A stretch of DNA of 26,298 bases from Streptosporangiaceae bacterium (GTDB taxonomy: Bacteria > Actinomycetota > Actinomycetes > Streptosporangiales > Streptosporangiaceae), in assembly GCA_025934635.1 (NCBI GenBank), contig JAICWX010000100.1:1-26298 (forward strand), read 5' to 3'. Positions 1-6,650 of the stretch are shown here, in pieces (the stretch's first letter is position 1; the number at the start of each line of letters is the position of its first letter). The position numbers and the translations under genes were made by a program. The notes under the pieces are model-generated. The model ran no database searches. It saw only the letters and a list, made by a program, of their open reading frames with translations, and was not told the DNA's origin.

Positions 1-620
1 ACGGGCCCGGCCCGGATAGCGCCCATCCGGACGGGCCGCGGTCGTTCAGCCTCAAGCCTTCGGTGGCCGCCGGCTACGGGATCGCGTTCGCGCGCGGACT
101 GCGGGCCGGGGGCGTCACCCCCGTTTACAAGCACTTTCCGGGACTGGGGCAGGCGACCGACAACACCGACGACGGGCCCGCGTCGGTGCCGCCGCTGCCG
201 GTGCTGAAGTCCGCGGCGCTGCTGCCGTTCGAGGCGGCGATCAAGGCGGGCGCGGGGGCCGTGATGGTGGGGAACGTGACCGTCCCCGGACTGACCGGCA
301 AGGTGCCCGCCACCTTGTCGAAGGCCGCTATTACCAGGGTGCTCCGGGGCCAGCTCGGCTTCGACGGGCTGGTGCTGACGGACTCGCTGTCGGCGCTGGC
401 CGTCGCGGACGCCGGGTACAGCGTGCCGCGGGCGGCGGCGCTGTCGATCGAGGCCGGAGCCGACATGGTGCTGTTCGACAGCGCGACGGCCGCGACCACG
501 ACTCATGAGGTCATCGCCAGCATTGTCGCGGCCGTCAAAACGGGGCAGCTATCCAGGTCCCGGCTCGATACCGCCGTTCAGCACGTGCTGGCGGCTAAGA
601 AGATCTCACTGTGCCGTTGA
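1..620 (+). CDS. Glycoside hydrolase family 3 protein (beta-N-acetylhexosaminidase-like), 3' part
   Basis: The reading frame is open from base 3, so the start lies upstream of the window and about 205 C-terminal residues are visible. The segment RSFS-LKPSVAAGYGIAFARGL followed by KHFPG (His codon at 132-134) is the core of the GH3 N-terminal barrel. FDGLVLTDSLSAL carries the expected nucleophile Asp (codon 381-383). In NagZ-type enzymes KHFPGHG is followed by a loop with a D-S-H acid/base dyad; here the text reads KHFPGLGQATDNTDDG, so that His is absent. The protein is therefore GH3 by fold but not a standard NagZ. Family members remove terminal beta-linked sugars, often N-acetylglucosamine, from cell wall or chitin fragments. 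Its last 15 bases overlap the convergent DAHP synthase gene. The signal peptide, if any, is outside the window. Confidence 0.85.
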   Translation, partial: GPGPDSAHPDGPRSFSLKPSVAAGYGIAFARGLRAGGVTPVYKHFPGLGQATDNTDDGPASVPPLPVLKSAALLPFEAAIKAGAGAVMVGNVTVPGLTGKVPATLSKAAITRVLRGQLGFDGLVLTDSLSALAVADAGYSVPRAAALSIEAGADMVLFDSATAATTTHEVIASIVAAVKTGQLSRSRLDTAVQHVLAAKKISLCR

Positions 621-1919
621 GCGGTAGAGATCGGCGACGCGGAAGGCCAGGTCCAGGGACTGGCCGCGGTTGAGGCGGGGGTCGCAGGCGGTCTCGTAGC
701 GCTGGCTCAGGTCGGCTTCGGCGATGTGGTGGCCGCCGCCGATGCACTCGGTGACGTCGTCGCCGGTGAACTCGATGTGGATGCCGCCGGGGTGGGTGCC
801 GAGGGCGCGGTGGACCGCGAAGAAGCCGGTCACCTCGTCCAGCACGTCGTCGAAGTAGCGGGTCTTGTGGCCGCTGGCCGCCTCGACGGTGTTGCCGTGC
901 ATCGGGTCGCAGACCCAGACGACGGAAGCTCCGCTGTCGGCCACGGCGGAGACGAGCGGCGGCAGGGCCTGCCGGATCCGGGCCGCGCCCATCCGGGTGA
1001 TCAGGGTGAGGCGGCCCGGTTCGCCGTCCGGGTCGAGGGCTTTGACCAGGGCTAGCACGTCGGACGGACTGACGGTGGGACCGATCTTGACGGCGACGGG
1101 GTTGCGGAGCTGCTGGGCGAACTCGATGTGGGCGCCGTCGAGGTCGCGGGTCCGCTCCCCTATCCACAGCAGGTGCCCGGACGAGCCGTAGTCGTGCCCG
1201 CTGCGGGCGTCGGTCCGGATCAGGGCGCGCTCGTAGTCCAGCAGCAGCGCCTCGTGCGAGGAGTAGAACTCGACGGCGCGGAACTCGCCGGGGTCGGCCC
1301 CGCAGGCGTTCATGAACGCGATGGCCCGGTCGATCTCCTCGGCCAGTCGCTCGTAGCGCTGCCCGGCCGGGCTGGCGGCCACGAAGTCCTGGTTCCAGGC
1401 GTGGACCTGGCGCAGGTCGGCGTAGCCGCCGCCGGCCAGGGACCGGCACAGGTTCAGGGTGGCCGACGAGCAGTGGTAGGCGTCGAGCAGGCGGCGCGGG
1501 TCGGGGGTGCGGCTGTCGGCGGTGAACGCGAGGCCGTTGACGGCGTCGCCGCGGTAGGAGGGGAGCTCTACCCCGTCCCTGGTCTCGGTGACGGCCGAGC
1601 GCGGCTTGCCGAACTGGCCGGCCATCCTGCCCACCTTGACCACCGGGACGCTGGCGGCGTAGGTCAGGACGACGGCCATCTGGAGCAGGGTGCGGAACTT
1701 GCCGCGGATGGCCTCGGCGGTCGTGCCGTCGAAGGTCTCGGCGCAGTCGCCGCCCTGGAGCAGGAACGCCTCGCCGCGGGCGACCGCGGCTAGCCGCTCG
1801 GTGAGCTGGTCGCACTCGGCGGCGAGGACCAGCGGCGGCAGTTCCGCGAGACGGCGTGACACCGCGTCCAGGCGGGCACGATCGGGCCACTGGGGCTGCT
1901 GCAGGGCAGGCGAGGTCAC
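606..1919 (-). CDS. 3-deoxy-7-phosphoheptulonate synthase, class II (DAHP synthase)
   Basis: The 437-residue protein condenses phosphoenolpyruvate with erythrose 4-phosphate to DAHP, the first step of the shikimate pathway to aromatic amino acids. It is the plant/actinobacterial class II type. Visible signatures are LLQGGDCAETF (metal-ligand Cys at residue 59), GKFRTLLQMA, KVGRMAGQFGKPRS, WVCDPMHGNT (His 341), HIEFTGDDVTECIGGG (Glu 383 region) and ACDPRLNRGQSLDLAF (Asp 413), covering the metal and phosphoenolpyruvate site. Length is slightly below the roughly 450-460 residues of mycobacterial AroG, mainly at the N-terminus. The start is GTG. A TAGCCT hexamer (1927-1932) ends seven bases before it and GGAG lies between, so a leaderless transcript or a short leader is possible. 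The 3' end overlaps the GH3 gene by 15 bases in convergent orientation. Confidence 0.95.
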   Translation of the reverse strand: MTSPALQQPQWPDRARLDAVSRRLAELPPLVLAAECDQLTERLAAVARGEAFLLQGGDCAETFDGTTAEAIRGKFRTLLQMAVVLTYAASVPVVKVGRMAGQFGKPRSAVTETRDGVELPSYRGDAVNGLAFTADSRTPDPRRLLDAYHCSSATLNLCRSLAGGGYADLRQVHAWNQDFVAASPAGQRYERLAEEIDRAIAFMNACGADPGEFRAVEFYSSHEALLLDYERALIRTDARSGHDYGSSGHLLWIGERTRDLDGAHIEFAQQLRNPVAVKIGPTVSPSDVLALVKALDPDGEPGRLTLITRMGAARIRQALPPLVSAVADSGASVVWVCDPMHGNTVEAASGHKTRYFDDVLDEVTGFFAVHRALGTHPGGIHIEFTGDDVTECIGGGHHIAEADLSQRYETACDPRLNRGQSLDLAFRVADLYRSTAQ

Positions 1920-2118
1920 CTGCTCCAGGCTAGCGGCGAACCCACGGGGGCGGGGGGCGGGCCGGGGTGGCGGGTTTCCCCCGGCTCGTTCGGTACCTTT
2001 TGTCGCGATCAGCCGGCCCGGGCGGGGGACGCTTCCTCGGCCGGCCAGCGGGGTTTCTCATGCTCGGGAGAGGCTTGCATGTCGTTCGGGTCACCGCTGG
2101 TGGTGCGATGATGCGGGG

Positions 2119-2565
2119 ATGGCGGATGCGGGCCTGCAGGCGTTCCGGATGACTATCGAGGCGATCGTCGCCATTACCGGCAGGCCGGGGGTGCACCTGG
2201 GCGGCGAGATCGAGTCCGGGGTCGTGCGCGTGGGTGACCGCCTGGATCTCCTGGACGGCGGGGAGCTGGTCCGGGTGGTGACGTGCGACGGCCTCGGCTC
2301 GTTCAACCGTGTCGGCGGTACGGACCGGTGCCTTCCTAGCGTGCATTGTGGTGCGCTGAGCCTGGGTGAGGTCCGCGAGGGCCAGGTGCTGGCGGGTGCT
2401 GAGCTTCGGCGGGCGGAGGATGGCGCGCTGCCTGGCAGTATGAGCCGGCCGGTGTACCGGCGGGAGACTGCGGCTGCTCTCGGGTTCGCTGACCGCTGCG
2501 CGCCGCTGCTGGCGGCTCAGGACGGCAGTGCGCCGCCGGCCGCCGGAAACGACGACGAAGCTTGA
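2119..2565 (+). CDS. Stand-alone EF-Tu domain 2-like protein
   Basis: A 148-residue protein whose segment from about residue 11 to 100 (MTIEAIVAITGRPGVHLGGE, IESGVVRVGDRLDLLDGGEL, then a loop ending in LGEVREGQVLAGAE) follows the beta-barrel domain 2 of translational GTPases such as EF-Tu, where a typical line is ESGVVRVGD followed by a GLLLRG/G-V-xRG-loop. There is no GTPase domain: no P-loop, DxxG or NKxD motif precedes it. The C-terminal 45 residues are low-complexity and probably disordered. Small orphan domain-2 proteins of this kind occur in actinomycetes, but I know of no established function. The start ATG at 2119 was chosen because the similarity begins just downstream; ATG at 2149-2151 is an alternative. 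The frame is open far upstream without further similarity. Confidence 0.75.
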   Translation: MADAGLQAFRMTIEAIVAITGRPGVHLGGEIESGVVRVGDRLDLLDGGELVRVVTCDGLGSFNRVGGTDRCLPSVHCGALSLGEVREGQVLAGAELRRAEDGALPGSMSRPVYRRETAAALGFADRCAPLLAAQDGSAPPAAGNDDEA

Positions 2566-3030
2566 CACTCTCGCGCTCCGGGTTGCCTTTCTGTGCAGTG
2601 TTCGCGATTGTCACGGGCGCATCTTCGGCCTGGGCCGCCGCCGTCCCGACCGCCTCCGCCTCCGTCATCCCGGTCCCGGACGGAGCGTACGGCCCGGTCC
2701 CGGCGGGAGCGGGCCCCTGCCCGCGGATGACACCCCGGCCGGGATCGTCCGGCAGGTGCCAGGCCTGGCCGCATCTGGCTCCGCCAACACAACTGCCGCA
2801 TCATTCAGGCAGTTCATGCATAAATACTTCTTATTTGCATTATACAGCCGGTTCCATGCTGACATTATGCTCATTTCGGCAGCGAGACCCTTGCTCGGGA
2901 AATAGAGCGCCATAACGGAAACTGAAAGTTTCCTGTAAACCAAGAGGCGGAGATGGAAGTCTTATCTCATGGCGAGCCGCTTTCACGGGCTGCTCGTAAA
3001 TCTGAGAGCTGAAACAGGGAGGGCCTCGAG
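2566..3030. other. 465-base gap with an AT-richer segment
   Basis: No convincing gene. The part from about 2815 to 2965 is markedly richer in A and T than anything around it and probably carries the promoter of the secreted protein gene starting at 3031; no clear -35/-10 pair stands out. A frame starting TTG at 2562 encodes a hydrophobic, signal-peptide-like beginning (LPFCAVFAIVTGASSAWA) and then runs into proline-rich and dissimilar text to 2915 without a ribosome binding site. It could be a decayed secreted protein, but this is weak. Confidence 0.5.
2917..2933. repeat. Perfect inverted repeat ahead of the secreted protein gene
   Basis: GGAAACT-gaa-AGTTTCC: two 7-base arms around 3 bases, 97 bases upstream of the ATG at 3031 and inside the AT-rich segment. 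It has the size and symmetry of a dimeric repressor or activator site. As RNA it would be a short hairpin. No regulator is assigned. Confidence 0.45.
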
Positions 3031-3546
3031 ATGCGATTCAACTGGCGGCGGCAGGCGGAGCCGAGCGGGCGCAGGGCTGGTACCGGCAAACAGAAGAAAG
3101 GCAGCGTGGCGATCGGAGCCGGGGTATCTGCGCTGGTACTTGCGGGTCTCGCAGGAAGCGTCGCATTCGCGACGGACGCGTCAGCGTCGGCCTACGGTTG
3201 CACCACCTATGGTCACAGGGTCACGTTTAAGGGCGTCTCTGCCGTCAACGGGACGTGGTGCGGAACGATCAACGGAAGTGGCACCTACGTGAACTACGTC
3301 GGCGGGAACTTCTATACCCACCTGGTGCCGCTCGACCAAATCTGCAACTTCAGCGAGCGCTCGGAGTTTTACGACTCGAATGGCCACTATTACGGCTACG
3401 TCCAGACCCCGACCGCCTACCGGTGCTCGAACGCCTCCGATCTGCCGAGCATCTCTCTCAAGCGGAATATGAGCCGCGGCTATGTGCTCATGAAGCTGAT
3501 CTCGAACGGCGGCACAGTTGCCACTGTTAAGGAAAGCATCACCTAG
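3031..3546 (+). CDS. Small secreted protein, four cysteines, unknown function
   Basis: The 171-residue protein has a long actinomycete-type export signal: a basic N-region of about 23 residues (FNWRRQAEPSGRRAGTGKQKK), a hydrophobic core (SVAIGAGVSALVLAGLAGSV) and a likely cleavage site after ATDASASA near residue 53. The mature part of about 118 residues has four cysteines (in YGCTTYG, TWCGTI, QICNFS and YRCSNA), consistent with two disulfides, and many aromatic residues and glycines, suggesting a beta-rich fold. Fully extracellular action is inferred. The ATG is preceded by GGGAGG at a good distance. Third codon positions carry clearly more A/T than in the metabolic genes of the window. I recognise no family. 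A short secreted protein of the same general style lies at 5176-5676, but the two sequences do not visibly align. Confidence 0.8.
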   Translation: MRFNWRRQAEPSGRRAGTGKQKKGSVAIGAGVSALVLAGLAGSVAFATDASASAYGCTTYGHRVTFKGVSAVNGTWCGTINGSGTYVNYVGGNFYTHLVPLDQICNFSERSEFYDSNGHYYGYVQTPTAYRCSNASDLPSISLKRNMSRGYVLMKLISNGGTVATVKESIT

Positions 3547-3554
3547 CCCGGCTA

Positions 3555-3594
3555 GGACCGCTGCGGTCCCGGGTGAATCTGCAAGGTTCGCCCG
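3555..3594 (+). terminator. Two adjacent hairpins after the secreted protein gene
   Basis: The first hairpin is GGACCG-ctg-CGGTCC at 3555-3569. The second is CGGGTGAA (3570-3577) pairing with TTCGCCCG (3587-3594), with one G-U pair and a 9-base loop. They begin nine bases after the stop at 3546. No T-run follows, which is common for actinomycete terminators. Confidence 0.55.
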
Positions 3595-3673
3595 GGTCCG
3601 CGGCGGCCGTGCCTTGACGGGCTCGTAAGCTCGGGAGGTGCACGGCATGGCCACGGCGGTCTGGTGAGGGGCG

Positions 3674-4066
3674 ATGGAAACCGCGGCGGATTGGGTGGTG
3701 AGTTTCGCTGGGTTGCTGCGGCAGTTCCGGACCGAGGCCCGGCTGACGCAGGAGGAGCTGGCCGAGGCGGCGGGCGTGAGTCCCCGGTCGGTCAGTGACC
3801 TGGAGCGGGGCATCAACCGCACTGCGCGCAAGGACACCGAGGTGCTGCTGGCTGATGCGTTCAGCCTGACCGGGCAGGTACGGGAACTGTTCGTCGCGGC
3901 GGCGCGCGGGCGGGCACCGGCCGCGGAGGTGCTGGCGGCCAAATCTGACCGGCCGGGTGGCGGGTCTGCGGCCGTGGTGACGCGGAGCCCGCCGCGGGAT
4001 ATCGGCGGCTTCGCCGGCCGTGCCCCCGAGATGGCGCGGCCGGGCACGAGCAGGTCAGGCCGCTGA
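3674..4066 (+). pseudogene. Truncated HTH regulator (N-terminal remnant of an XRE/NB-ARC-type protein)
   Basis: The first 85 residues are a helix-turn-helix domain (FAGLLRQFRTEARLTQEELA, then AEAAGVSPRSVSDLERGINR) of the kind that begins very large actinomycete regulators with a following NB-ARC ATPase and TPR repeats. The linker PPRDIGGFAGRAPEMAR matches the usual entry into the NB-ARC domain (a PRD-x-x-x-F-x-GR-x-x-E motif), but the frame then ends after RPGTSRSGR. The ATPase and repeat domains are missing and I find no continuation of them in any frame up to 4423. It is therefore a 130-residue remnant, although a short DNA-binding protein could still be made. A mini reading frame (ATG 3647 to TGA 3667, six codons) with its own GGGAGG site lies directly upstream in the same frame. 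The ATG at 3674 has GAGGGG very close, which is not ideal. Confidence 0.7.
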
Positions 4067-4423
4067 GCAGAGCCTGAGCGTTCAGCAAGGCCCACAGCCG
4101 GGAACCCGTTCGGTCGCTGGGGTTACGCCTGCCAGCCGTAGTCGGTGCCCGGCCACCGGCCGCGCGGATCCGGGAGGCTCTCCAGATCTGGTTAACAGCC
4201 ATCGTGTCTGCCCTCCTGCGTTTCCGGTTAGTCCCACCCTCGCCACCGGCCGCGGAAGACACCACACAGGCCGGCCCACAGGAGTGCCCACAGGATCGGC
4301 CATGGCCAGGAGCCCCGGGCATGCTCTCGTCCTGGCCGAGGCATCATGACGTTTAGCGAGCATCCCGGCGGGAAGCGCTGACCGGGTCAGAAGGAATGGG
4401 TAAACCAGCAACGAGGGGGCACC
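4067..4423. other. 357-base gap, no gene seen
   Basis: No frame on either strand has protein-like composition. It lies where the NB-ARC part of the preceding regulator would be expected, so it may be scrambled or foreign replacement DNA. The last bases carry a ribosome binding site (GAGGGGG at 4412-4418) for the next gene. Confidence 0.5.
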
Positions 4424-4639
4424 ATGCCTGACTTCGGTGAGATGGCTGACAAGGCCAAGGACTTCGCCGGCGACCACGACAAGCAGTCCGACGAGGCCCT
4501 CGACAAGGCCACGGACTTCGTTGGCGACAAGACCGGCAATAAGTACGACAGCCAGATCAAGTCCGGCGAGGACAAGGCCGAGAACTACCTCGGCGTCGAG
4601 GACCAGAACCAGGATCAGCAGAACCAGGGCAGCAACTAG
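4424..4639 (+). CDS. MT0933/Rv0909-like antitoxin family protein
   Basis: A 71-residue, very acidic and lysine-rich protein with DKAKDFAGDHDKQSDEALDK followed by DFVGDKTGNKYDSQI and a Gln/Asn-rich tail. The order of a DKAKD-x-x-G start, an alternating helix and D-x-KTG-x-KY-x-x-Q is that of the small actinobacterial family that contains mycobacterial Rv0909 (Pfam MT0933_antitox). In mycobacteria Rv0909 is paired with the toxin Rv0910 encoded next to it. Here neither neighbour resembles that toxin, so this copy is an orphan and its role may be different, for example a stress-related CsbD-like protein. Start: ATG with GAGGGGG five bases upstream. A strong terminator follows. Confidence 0.75.
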   Translation: MPDFGEMADKAKDFAGDHDKQSDEALDKATDFVGDKTGNKYDSQIKSGEDKAENYLGVEDQNQDQQNQGSN

Positions 4640-4646
4640 GCAGGTG

Positions 4647-4679
4647 GCAGAAGGGCCCCGCGTGGCGGGGTCCTTCTGC
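4647..4679. terminator. Strong bidirectional terminator between convergent genes
   Basis: A 15-pair stem (GCAGAAGGGCCCCGC at 4647-4661 with GCGGGGTCCTTCTGC at 4665-4679, one G-T mismatch pair) around a 3-base loop. It starts eight bases after the antitoxin-like gene and 48 bases beyond the end of the opposing gene, so it can serve both. Confidence 0.85.
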
Positions 4680-4727
4680 TATCTCCGGCCCGGTCCGAGA
4701 CGGTGAGGGTTCGGCTTGAGTGCGGCG

Positions 4728-5096
4728 CTACGTGATCTTTACCTGACGGGCGGCCGTCACCACGGAAGGCCCGCCATTCCACCACTCGGCAACATGGGTC
4801 CTGACCATCATCGTGAACCACTCACGCTGTTCGCGCTCGGCATCTGCACGGGCCGCCGCAGCCTCGTCAGCGGGATACGAAAACGCGATTTCCCATATCT
4901 CAGTCCTGCGGCCAGGCTGGGTTACAGAAAGCCGCAGTGTCACGATCAGCTCATTGTCTGCGCCCCAGGCAAACTCGCCGTGCTCAATCTCGAAACCTGG
5001 CTCAAGCCCGGCGATAAGCAGGTCACGCAGCTCAGCGGGGATCGCCGATCCATCCGGCCATACTATTTCCCTATCCGGATACCTGAAACCCATCAT
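4728..5096 (-). CDS. Hypothetical protein, 122 residues
   Basis: I do not recognise this protein. It is soluble, acidic and lacks a signal peptide or membrane segment. The order is a charged N-terminal region (FRYPDREIVWPDGS, IPAELRDLLIAGLEPGF), two probable beta strands (NELIVTLRLSVTQPG, TEIWEIAFSYP), and a long alanine/glutamate-rich helix (ADEAAAARADAEREQREWF) ending in a tryptophan pair (AEWWNGGPSVV). Composition is clearly protein-like. The start is one of two adjacent ATG codons (5094-5096 or 5091-5093), with GAGG about ten bases upstream. It is read alone, converging on the terminator at 4647-4679. Confidence 0.7.
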   Translation of the reverse strand: MMGFRYPDREIVWPDGSAIPAELRDLLIAGLEPGFEIEHGEFAWGADNELIVTLRLSVTQPGRRTEIWEIAFSYPADEAAAARADAEREQREWFTMMVRTHVAEWWNGGPSVVTAARQVKIT

Positions 5097-5114
5097 TAAA
5101 GTCTACCTCGAGAC

Positions 5115-5156
5115 AGGCTGGCCGGCCGCCCGGGATCCCGGACCGCCAGCCAGCCT
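5115..5156 (-). terminator. Hairpin after the secreted protein gene at 5176-5676
   Basis: Outer arms AGGCTGGC (5115-5122) and GCCAGCCT (5149-5156) enclose a second perfect palindrome, CCGGGATCCCGG (5130-5141). It lies 19 bases past the stop of the minus-strand gene and ahead of the next minus-strand gene, so it separates the two transcription units. Confidence 0.7.
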
Positions 5157-5175
5157 GCTCGTTTACAGGCGGCTG

Positions 5176-5676
5176 TCAGCACGCCCGCGCCGACGCCGTT
5201 TCCTGATAGGCCGTAATGATACCCTGCGGCCGGACGCCATTACCATTTAGCGCACCGGTGTTGAAGACGACTACGTAAGTGAAGGACGGGCAGGAATTTG
5301 ACGAATATACGAACTTCTGAGTGCCTATGGTTTGCGTCCCCTGGGCTACGGTGAGCGCGATCGAGCTCGGGTTGTAACCATGCTTGATCAGGTGATTGTA
5401 TCCCCAGGTGCTCGTACCGCAGCGTAGCGGGTAAACGGCAGGGCCGCGGAAGAACTTCTTTACTATGTAGGTTTTCGACCGGCCGGCACAGGGACTAGCG
5501 GCAGCTGGGATAACACTCTTGGCTGCGATCGCCGTAGCGACTGAGCCCGCTGCGGCCGGGGAAGCGGCCAAAGCGCTGCCCGCTCCGGGCAAGCCGAGCC
5601 CGGCGGTCGTGACCAGCGATAGGCCGAGCGCCGCGACAATGACCTTGGGCCGGAATTTCATAAAGCGTATTCTCAT
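5176..5676 (-). CDS. Small secreted protein, four cysteines, unknown function
   Basis: A 166-residue protein with a typical signal peptide: basic start (MRIRFMKFRPK), hydrophobic core (VIVAALGLSLVTTAGLGL) and a likely cleavage after GSALA near residue 37. An alanine/serine-rich stretch to about residue 60 may be a linker. The mature domain has four cysteines (SPCAGRS, LRCGTS, NSCPSF and a final C-terminal Cys), plus WGYNHLIKHGYN and TYVVVFNTG. Two disulfides are likely, one using the last residue. No family is recognised. The ATG at 5674-5676 was chosen because GGGAG stands six bases upstream and the signal peptide begins there; the frame is open to an ATG at 5751 without a good site. Third-position A/T is higher than in the metabolic genes. 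Confidence 0.8.
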   Translation of the reverse strand: MRIRFMKFRPKVIVAALGLSLVTTAGLGLPGAGSALAASPAAAGSVATAIAAKSVIPAAASPCAGRSKTYIVKKFFRGPAVYPLRCGTSTWGYNHLIKHGYNPSSIALTVAQGTQTIGTQKFVYSSNSCPSFTYVVVFNTGALNGNGVRPQGIITAYQETASARAC

Positions 5677-5710
5677 GTGACTCCCTTGAGCGAGAGATGC
5701 GGGACCGGGC

Positions 5711-5740
5711 AAGGTAATTTCCCTTTCCCGGAATTGCCAA
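5711..5740 (-). promoter_or_regulatory. Candidate sigma70-type promoter of the secreted protein gene
   Basis: On the minus strand TTGGCA (5735-5740) and TACCTT (5711-5716) are separated by 18 bases. They differ from TTGACA by one base and match TANNNT. Transcription would start near 5704, giving a leader of about 28 bases that holds the GGGAG ribosome binding site. Confidence 0.45.
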
Positions 5741-5894
5741 GTAGCGCTCATGCGTGCTTTTCAGGATGGCGTGGCGGGTACTGGCGGTCCATGCGGTTTC
5801 ACCGGCAGTTTGGCCGGCAGTTTGCAGGGTCCGTCGACGACGGCGACGATGTCCGGGATCGCGCGAATCGTGATCTTCCTCGAGCCGGACCTGT

Positions 5895-6500
5895 TCAGGC
5901 GGTTCGGCCCGCCGCGGCTGTGGTCGTGAACCACGTCACCCGCCCCGCCGCGTTCTCCCGGAATCCCCACTCGTCGGCCAGCGCGGCGACCAGTTGCAGG
6001 CCTCGGCCGCATTCGGAGTCCAGGTCCCCGTTCGGGCGCAGCTGCGGCAGCATCTTGCCGCCGGCGTCAGTGACCTCGATGGTGGCGCTGGTCAAGGTGC
6101 CGGACAGGGTGACACCGATGATGCCTTCGGGGCCCGCGGAATCGCTATGTATCAGGCTGTTGGTCACCACCTCGCTCACGAGCTGCACCGCCAGGTCCGC
6201 GCACGGATGGCCATCGCGGAGCACCCGTCCGACGTATCCCCTGGCAGTCCTGACGTACTCGGGCAGGCTCGGGAACGCCATGCTGGCCTCGAATCTCTCA
6301 CCGTTCCAGATGACGCCGCCGAGTTCTACCGCACCGCCGATGGTCACCTCGGCTCCGCCGCCGGACCCGTCATCACCGAGCACCCAGTCCGCTACAGCCT
6401 TGCGGACCTGCTCCCGCAGCTCTGGTGTGTCCTTGTCCCACCTAAACGGCCGCAAGGCCTGACCATCCGACCCGGTGTCATGTTCTACCGCCCGTTCCAT
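5895..6500 (-). CDS. Anti-sigma-factor-like ATP-binding protein (HATPase_c)
   Basis: The 201-residue protein has the GHKL ATPase signature of RsbW/SpoIIAB-like serine kinases: N-box LVSEVVTNSLIHS (108-120), G1 box IEVTDAGG (141-148) and G2 box ECGRGLQLVAALADEWG (163-179), then GRVTWF. The first 70 residues are a family-atypical extension. Such actinomycete proteins usually control sigma factors or anti-anti-sigma proteins by binding and phosphorylation. No partner sigma or antagonist gene is adjacent. It is divergent from the HTH regulator at 6651, a frequent pairing in these organisms. The ATG at 6498-6500 was chosen because GGGAGG lies eight bases upstream; a longer open frame reaches 6599 but lacks a site. 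Confidence 0.85.
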   Translation of the reverse strand: MERAVEHDTGSDGQALRPFRWDKDTPELREQVRKAVADWVLGDDGSGGGAEVTIGGAVELGGVIWNGERFEASMAFPSLPEYVRTARGYVGRVLRDGHPCADLAVQLVSEVVTNSLIHSDSAGPEGIIGVTLSGTLTSATIEVTDAGGKMLPQLRPNGDLDSECGRGLQLVAALADEWGFRENAAGRVTWFTTTAAAGRTA

Positions 6501-6514
6501 GGCGGAGGCCTCCC

Positions 6515-6557
6515 ATTCGCGTATGCCAATTCGCGTATACCGGCAGTCAAGCCGGTA
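6515..6557. repeat. Direct and inverted repeats between divergent genes
   Basis: ATTCGCGTAT occurs at 6515-6524 and again at 6529-6538, a spacing of 14 bases. Directly after it TACCGG (6538-6543) and CCGGTA (6552-6557) form an inverted repeat around eight bases. The elements lie between the ATPase start and the HTH regulator and may be operator sites, possibly for the regulator itself. Confidence 0.4.
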
Positions 6558-6564
6558 CGGGGAG

Positions 6565-6570
6565 TAGCCT
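6565..6570 (+). promoter_or_regulatory. Candidate -10 element TAGCCT upstream of the HTH regulator
   Basis: TAGCCT matches TANNNT. Transcription would start near 6577, exactly at a GTG that opens a 31-codon frame ending at the TAG 6670-6672. This frame overlaps the start of the regulator at 6651 by 22 bases, so a leaderless upstream peptide is possible. Alternatively translation of the regulator begins at GTG 6585. Confidence 0.35.
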
Positions 6571-6650
6571 GAAAGTGTGGATCTGTGGCCTCCGGGCAAG
6601 CGGTTCCACAGGTCTACAGGTCCACGCCCCCGCGCGATTGGATCACGCGA

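Noticed and set aside
595..1890. Second minus-strand frame over the DAHP synthase gene
   Set aside because: It is arginine/proline-rich shadow text; the real frame holds every class II DAHP synthase motif.
2562..2915. Possible small secreted protein starting at TTG 2562
   Set aside because: The start has no ribosome site, and after a signal-like beginning the sequence is not protein-like. TTGACA here is also a chance -35 match without a -10.
4424..5096. Toxin-antitoxin pair formed by the Rv0909-like protein and the 122-residue protein
   Set aside because: The two genes are convergent, separated by a strong terminator, and the second shows no resemblance to the Rv0910-type toxin.
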